Shown here: positions 60,201 through 64,000 of the stretch, piece after piece | Numbering within the stretch: the stretch's first letter is position 1 | How the letters are laid out: every line of letters begins with the position of its first letter | Assembly: GCF_965221945.1 (NCBI RefSeq) | Contig: NZ_OZ244925.1 | Location: forward strand, 2,976,001-3,040,000 | Length of the DNA: 64,000 nt | Direction of reading: 5' to 3' | Source: Poriferisodalis sp965221945 | Lineage (GTDB): Bacteria > Actinomycetota > Acidimicrobiia > Acidimicrobiales > Poriferisodalaceae | Notes under the pieces: generated by a model | Told to the model about the DNA's origin: nothing | Databases searched by the model: none | The model's input: the letters and a program-made list of their open reading frames with translations, nothing else | Made by a program: the position numbers and the translations under genes

Positions 60201-60703
60201 TAACACCTCTCGACTCCCGAGGGGCTGTGCACGTGCCACGCCTCGGCGAGCGCGCTGGCGCGTGCCTGCCAACTGGGACCGACGGTATCGACGTCGAACA
60301 TGCGGATGTCCGGGTGCTCTCTAGGACTCGCGAGACTGATCCGTACCCGCAGGAAATCTCGCGGCAGCTCAGGAATGACGACCTCGCCCCATTCCACGCA
60401 CACCACAGCGTCGTCGTCGAGCAGCTCGGGCAGGTCCAGGTCGAGCACCTCACCGAGATTGTCAAGCCGGTAGACGTCGAGGTGATGCAGCCGCATCCGT
60501 CCCTGGAAGCTCTGCGCCAAGGTGAAGGTGGGGCTGGTGACCTGCTCGGTGACTCCCAGGGCTGCCGCCAGCCCCTGAGTGAAGACGGTCTTGCCGGCCC
60601 CGAGGTCGCCTGAGAGCAGCACCACGTCGCCGGGGCGCAGCAGCGGCTCAAGCGCTGCGGCGATCTCCCGTGTCGCTTCGGCACTCGTCGTCCGGAACTG
60701 CAT
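60200..60703 (-). CDS. tsaE: tRNA t6A biosynthesis ATPase TsaE
   Basis: A 167-residue P-loop protein. Walker A is GDLGAGKTVFTQGL (~residues 32-45), then VTSPTFTLAQSF, HHLDVYRL and the Walker B-like CVEWGE. It powers the TsaBD complex. It shares one base with tsaB (TAGTG). The C-terminal ~35 residues extend beyond the usual end. Confidence 0.95.
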   Translation of the reverse strand: MQFRTTSAEATREIAAALEPLLRPGDVVLLSGDLGAGKTVFTQGLAAALGVTEQVTSPTFTLAQSFQGRMRLHHLDVYRLDNLGEVLDLDLPELLDDDAVVCVEWGEVVIPELPRDFLRVRISLASPREHPDIRMFDVDTVGPSWQARASALAEAWHVHSPSGVERC

Positions 60704-60715
60704 AACGGAGCTTGT

Positions 60716-61942
60716 CTAGCGCGCCTCGCCAGTGACGGGACCGCATTGGGGGGCATCTGTGCGGCGGTAAACGCGGGGGACGCGCAATGAGATCCCCGTA
60801 AGCACTTCGTAGGGGCTGCGTTCAGACCATCGAGCAAGATCGGCGATGGTGATGCGCTCGTCGCCGTGGGTGCCCACGAGGGTGACGCGGTCGCCGTTGT
60901 AGGCCCTGGAATCGCCGATGTTCACCATCGTCTGGTCCATGCAGACATGGCCGACGACGGGGTGCGGGACGCCGTCGATGAGCACGCTTGCCCCCTCTCC
61001 CGTCGATCCAGATCCGAGCGAGCGGGCATAGCCGTCGGCATATCCCACCGGCAGGGTGATCACCCGGGTCTGTTGGGGCGCGGTCCAGGTGCTGCCGTAG
61101 CCGACAGACGCTCCGGCTGGCACGACCTTGAAGTAGACGACCTCGCTGTGCCATGTCATCACGGGTTCGGTCGGCAAGGCGGCCGCAATCTCGGGCTTCG
61201 GGGAGACCCCGTACAGCGCGATGCCGGGGCGCACGCGGTCGAGATGTGCTTCGGGCAGGCGAGCTATCGCTGCGGAGGCGGCCATGTGGCGCACCGGGGT
61301 CGGCAGCGAGCGCCGCTCGTAGAAGCTCACCGCTTCGCTGAAGCGATCCAGCTGTGTGCGGGCGTCCGAGAGCTCGGCGGCATCGGCGTTGGCGAAGTGG
61401 CTGAACACGCCTTCGATGCGCACCGAGTCACAGCGCAGTGAGGCCTCGATCAGACGGTCGGCGTTGTAGTGGTGGATGCCGATGCGCTCCATGCCGGTGT
61501 CGATCTTGAGATGCGCCCGGGCGGTACAGCCCGCGGCAGCAGCTGCTTCGTCGATCTGGCGCAGCTTCTCCACCGACGGTGCCGTGAGGATCAGGTCATG
61601 GGTAACGAACAGCGGGATCTGCCGCTTGACGGCGCCGCCGAGGACATGAATGTCGATGGTGACGCCTGCGGCGCGCAGCGCCAGCGCTTCCTCGACGTAC
61701 GCGACGGCCACGCAGGACACGCCGGCCCCCTGCAACGCAAGCCCGACTGGCGCGATGCCGTGGCCATAGGCGTTGGCCTTGACGACGGGCACCACCTCCG
61801 AGCTGCCGACATGTCGACGGATCGTGGCCAGGTTGCGGTCGAGCGCGCCGAGGTCGATGTCACACCAGGTGGGACGCATCTGTGATGCGTCGCTTGGAGG
61901 CAGGTGCAAGTCGGCGGCGTCGGCCATTGCGTCGATGGTCAT
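60716..61942 (-). CDS. alr: alanine racemase
   Basis: A 408-residue PLP enzyme. The PLP-lysine is in VPVVKANAYGHG, and other blocks are HLKIDTGMERIG, RPGIALYG, and the catalytic tyrosine in SVGYGSTWTA. It makes D-alanine for peptidoglycan. The start ATG at 61942 overlaps the nnr stop as ATGA; an internal start at residue 22 (RPTWCDIDLG) would also fit the fold. Confidence 0.96.
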   Translation of the reverse strand: MTIDAMADAADLHLPPSDASQMRPTWCDIDLGALDRNLATIRRHVGSSEVVPVVKANAYGHGIAPVGLALQGAGVSCVAVAYVEEALALRAAGVTIDIHVLGGAVKRQIPLFVTHDLILTAPSVEKLRQIDEAAAAAGCTARAHLKIDTGMERIGIHHYNADRLIEASLRCDSVRIEGVFSHFANADAAELSDARTQLDRFSEAVSFYERRSLPTPVRHMAASAAIARLPEAHLDRVRPGIALYGVSPKPEIAAALPTEPVMTWHSEVVYFKVVPAGASVGYGSTWTAPQQTRVITLPVGYADGYARSLGSGSTGEGASVLIDGVPHPVVGHVCMDQTMVNIGDSRAYNGDRVTLVGTHGDERITIADLARWSERSPYEVLTGISLRVPRVYRRTDAPQCGPVTGEAR

Positions 61943-63396
61943 GGACGCTTGCGATCCGCCGACGCGTCGGTCAACTCGGCTCTGGCGGCTACGAGCAGGT
62001 CAACCTGCGCGCTCGCAAGCAGTGGCATCGAGCCGGTGACTCCCCCCACAGTCGCGATGCTGGCTGTTCGGCCGTGCCAGTGCGCCGCTGCGGCAACGCT
62101 TGCTGCAATGTCGTCGAGATCGCGGCCCGGAGCCTCGCCCGCCAGCACTGCGGCGATCACGCCGGAGAGCACGTCGCCCGAGCCAGCGGTCGCCAGACGC
62201 TCGGTGCCCGACGTGACAGCCAGCACAGTCGACGATCCAGATTCGCTCGGGGGCACAGACACGAGTGTTGTCGGCCCCTTCAGCAGCACGATGACGCCAA
62301 GCGCGCCAGCGGCTTGACGCACCGCATCGAATCGGTCAGCCGCGGGTGGGCCGCCAGCGAGCCGGGCGAATTCCCCCTCGTGCGGCGTGAGGACGGTGGG
62401 CGCAGTTCGCGCACACAGGCACTCGGGATGGTCCCCAACAGCCGAAAGGGCGTCGGCATCGACAACCAACGGCACCGGGCACTCGGAGATGAAGCGAGCC
62501 ATCTGGGCCGATGCCGTGGGGTCGGTGCCGATGCCAGGACCGATGACAGCTGCGTCGAAGCGTTCGATGCCCTCAAGTGAGGTTTCTGCCCAGTTGCCAG
62601 GTCGAAGGTCGCGAGCGACCGCCTCGGCAGGCCGAGCCACGTCGGCCGCGCGCAGGCCCGGCGAGCTGATGACGACCATGCCCGCTCCCGTCTGCTGGGC
62701 GGCTGCGCACACGAGATGGCCGGCGCCGCGCATCTGCGGCGAACCCGCGATGACCCGCACGGCTCGGCGCCACTTGTGCGCTGTCGGCCCCGGGCCCCGC
62801 AGCGCCATGTCGGCATCGGCGTCAGTGACGAGCCACGACGTTGCCCCGCTGGTGTCGAGGCCGATGGGTGCCAGCTGCACCTCGCCGGCGGCTGCAGCGC
62901 CGGGATGCAGCAGCAAGCCTGGCTTGAACGCCCCGAACGTGATGGTCGACGTCGCCGGCCAGCAGCCATAGTCCTCGCCGGTCAGCGCGTCGATGCCTGA
63001 CGGGATGTCGACTGCCAGCACGGGCACAGGCGGCGGACGATCCGCGCCCCACGATCCGCGCAAGCCCGTTCCGTACGCCGCATCGATCACGAGGTCCCAC
63101 GGCGCCGAGGCTCCTGGGGCAGCATTGGCCGCTGCGACAAGTTCGAGTGCCTCGGTCGGCATTACGGTGCGACAGCGAACACCCCATCGCTCCAGCGCCG
63201 TTGCCGCCACCCGACCGTCTGCCCCGTTGTTGCCCTTGCCGACGGCCACAAGGACCCGGCGCCCGTACGTGCCACCCATCATCCGGCGGGCCTCGATGGC
63301 AACAGCCGCGCCGGCGCGGGAAACGAGCACGTCGGTGCCCTCGGGCGCGGCCGCGTCGATCTTGGCCATCTCGGCCGGTGTCACGATCGGGATCAT
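61939..63396 (-). CDS. nnr: bifunctional NAD(P)HX epimerase / ADP- or ATP-dependent dehydratase
   Basis: About 485 residues from the ATG at 63396 (IPIVTPAEMAKIDAAA); a GTG at 63432 would add 12. The N-terminal epimerase has VAVGKGNNGADGRVAA and DAAYGTGLRG. The C-terminal ribokinase-like dehydratase has IGPGIGTDPTASAQ, LTPHEGEFARL, LLKGPTTLVS and TAGSGDVLSGVIAAVLAG. It repairs hydrated NAD(P)H. Its stop overlaps the alr start. Confidence 0.93.
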   Translation of the reverse strand: MIPIVTPAEMAKIDAAAPEGTDVLVSRAGAAVAIEARRMMGGTYGRRVLVAVGKGNNGADGRVAATALERWGVRCRTVMPTEALELVAAANAAPGASAPWDLVIDAAYGTGLRGSWGADRPPPVPVLAVDIPSGIDALTGEDYGCWPATSTITFGAFKPGLLLHPGAAAAGEVQLAPIGLDTSGATSWLVTDADADMALRGPGPTAHKWRRAVRVIAGSPQMRGAGHLVCAAAQQTGAGMVVISSPGLRAADVARPAEAVARDLRPGNWAETSLEGIERFDAAVIGPGIGTDPTASAQMARFISECPVPLVVDADALSAVGDHPECLCARTAPTVLTPHEGEFARLAGGPPAADRFDAVRQAAGALGVIVLLKGPTTLVSVPPSESGSSTVLAVTSGTERLATAGSGDVLSGVIAAVLAGEAPGRDLDDIAASVAAAAHWHGRTASIATVGGVTGSMPLLASAQVDLLVAARAELTDASADRKRP

Positions 63397-63444
63397 GGCG
63401 TCAGCTGCCCGCCGGCTCGCAGCCGCCCGCACACCGGCGCTCGC

Positions 63445-63813
63445 TCATTGCGCCAGCACCATGGCCGCTGCCACCGAGTCGGTGTGGGTGAGCGTGACCT
63501 GCCAGTCAGACAGTCCTGCGGCTGCCGCCCGCTCGGCCGCAAGTCCCCGCAGCACCAGTTCGGGGCGGCCGCCGGGGTGGCGTGCCACTTCGATGTCGCG
63601 GAAGCGGCAAGCGCCCAAGCCGATGCCCAGCACTTTCATGACTGCCTCCTTCGCAGCAAACCGAGCGGCGAGGCGGGTGTCGGGATCCACCGTTCCCATG
63701 GCGTAGGAGAGCTCCGCTTCGGTGAACAGACGGGTGCGCATGCCGCTGCGCCGCTCGAGCACATCGGCGAAGCGCTGGACGTCCACCATGTCGAGCCCGA
63801 TTGTGGTGCTCAC
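63445..63813 (-). CDS. acpS: holo-[acyl-carrier-protein] synthase
   Basis: A 122-residue 4'-phosphopantetheinyl transferase. It has IGLDMVDVQRFADVLER (Mg-binding Asp) and RFAAKEAVMKVLGIG (catalytic Glu-Lys), ending with LTHTDSVAAAMVLA. It loads the pantetheine arm onto ACP. It starts with GTG 12 bases after the stop of the partial gene upstream. Confidence 0.95.
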   Translation of the reverse strand: MSTTIGLDMVDVQRFADVLERRSGMRTRLFTEAELSYAMGTVDPDTRLAARFAAKEAVMKVLGIGLGACRFRDIEVARHPGGRPELVLRGLAAERAAAAGLSDWQVTLTHTDSVAAAMVLAQ

Positions 63814-63825
63814 CCGATCACGGTC

Positions 63826-64000
63826 CTAGTCACCCGGTCCGCCTCCGGCGGACGTGTCTGATGCTCCGCCTCCGGCGGACGTGTCTGATGCTCCGCCTCC
63901 GGCGGACGTGTCTGATGCTCCGCCTCCGGCGGACGTTGCCGGCTGGCCCAGCCAGTGCTCTGCGAGCACATACACCGGGCGGGTCAGCAGATCGAAGACG
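63826..64000 (-). CDS. C-terminal end of an unidentified protein with 9-residue tandem repeat (cut by window edge)
   Basis: An open frame enters from the right edge and reads FDLLTRPVYVLAEHWLGQPA, then 3.3 copies of TSAGGGASD, ending PGD and TAG at 63826. It has no Met in the window. The hydrophobic/aromatic stretch before the repeats looks like a folded C-terminus; the repeats look like a disordered tail. The family cannot be told from ~57 residues. Confidence 0.6.
   Translation of the reverse strand, partial: VFDLLTRPVYVLAEHWLGQPATSAGGGASDTSAGGGASDTSAGGGASDTSAGGGPGD
63838..63936. repeat. 27-bp tandem repeat, 3 full copies plus partial
   Basis: Copies start at 63838, 63865, 63892 and 63919 (partial). 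The unit begins TCCGCCTCCGGCGGACGTGT and its first 15 bases are a near-perfect inverted repeat. It encodes TSAGGGASD on the minus strand, in frame, so copy number can change without breaking the gene. Confidence 0.95.

Noticed and set aside
63838..63936. CRISPR array or REP cluster
   Set aside because: Repeats are contiguous, 27 bp, in frame within a coding tail.
1..64000. tRNA or rRNA genes
   Set aside because: Spacers were scanned by eye for cloverleaf and T-loop patterns and none was convincing; a covariance-model search would settle this.

Overview
The window is 64 kb of high-GC DNA with actinobacterial character. It has a perfect CIRCE operator on groES-groEL, TAGTG, ATGA and GTGA gene overlaps, many GTG starts, a wall protein with cell-wall-binding-2 (cwb2) repeats, and the order acpS-nnr-alr-tsaE-tsaB-rimI-tsaD-groES-groEL. 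An Acidimicrobiia-like actinobacterium would fit, but that is inference from gene content only; no rRNA or tRNA gene was seen.

Region 1 (1-18.2 kb) is catabolic. Two paralogous clusters face each other. The plus-strand cluster is DUF917 (cut by the window edge), HyuA-like hydantoinase/oxoprolinase, substrate-binding lipoprotein, ABC ATPase, permease and alanine dehydrogenase. The minus-strand cluster is DUF917, HyuA-like, M19 dipeptidase, PucR regulator, FAD amine/amino-acid oxidase, binding lipoprotein, ABC ATPase, permease and Asp/Glu/hydantoin racemase. Together they look like uptake and stepwise breakdown of hydantoin-like cyclic amides or related amino-acid derivatives. The true substrate is unknown.

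Region 2 (18.2-33.5 kb) is accessory. It holds an AbrB/PIN-like pair joined by a 17-bp tandem repeat that forms a chain of ATGA-coupled mini-ORFs, and a 3151-residue secreted wall protein. That protein has a G13/C13 tract just before its start and a +1 frameshift in a G7 run inside its wall-binding repeats. Also here are a broken second AbrB copy, an RNA-ligase remnant, a frameshifted HigB/Gp49-like toxin with its XRE partner, malate dehydrogenase, and a PIN toxin downstream of a possible HTH protein with a 22-bp palindrome in front.

Region 3 (33.5-47.3 kb) is mostly core metabolism: folD, a geranylgeranyl-reductase-like flavoprotein, a flippase-like membrane protein, a GT4 glycosyltransferase, sucCD, pcrA, and a continuous ORF joining a ThDP enzyme to ArgJ without a stop.

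Region 4 (47.7-50.7 kb) is a small accessory patch: DUF4143 ATPase, HNH nuclease, a recombinase-like fragment and a lipoprotein. Region 5 (50.7-55.5 kb) has guaA, an OmpR/histidine-kinase pair, a divergent small secreted protein and a 107-bp inverted-repeat element. Region 6 (55.7-64 kb) is the chaperonin, t6A, alanine racemase and acpS block, ending in a partial gene with a 9-residue tandem repeat.

Several genes are interrupted at G/C homopolymers. This may be biology (phase variation, decay) or sequencing error; raw reads would decide.
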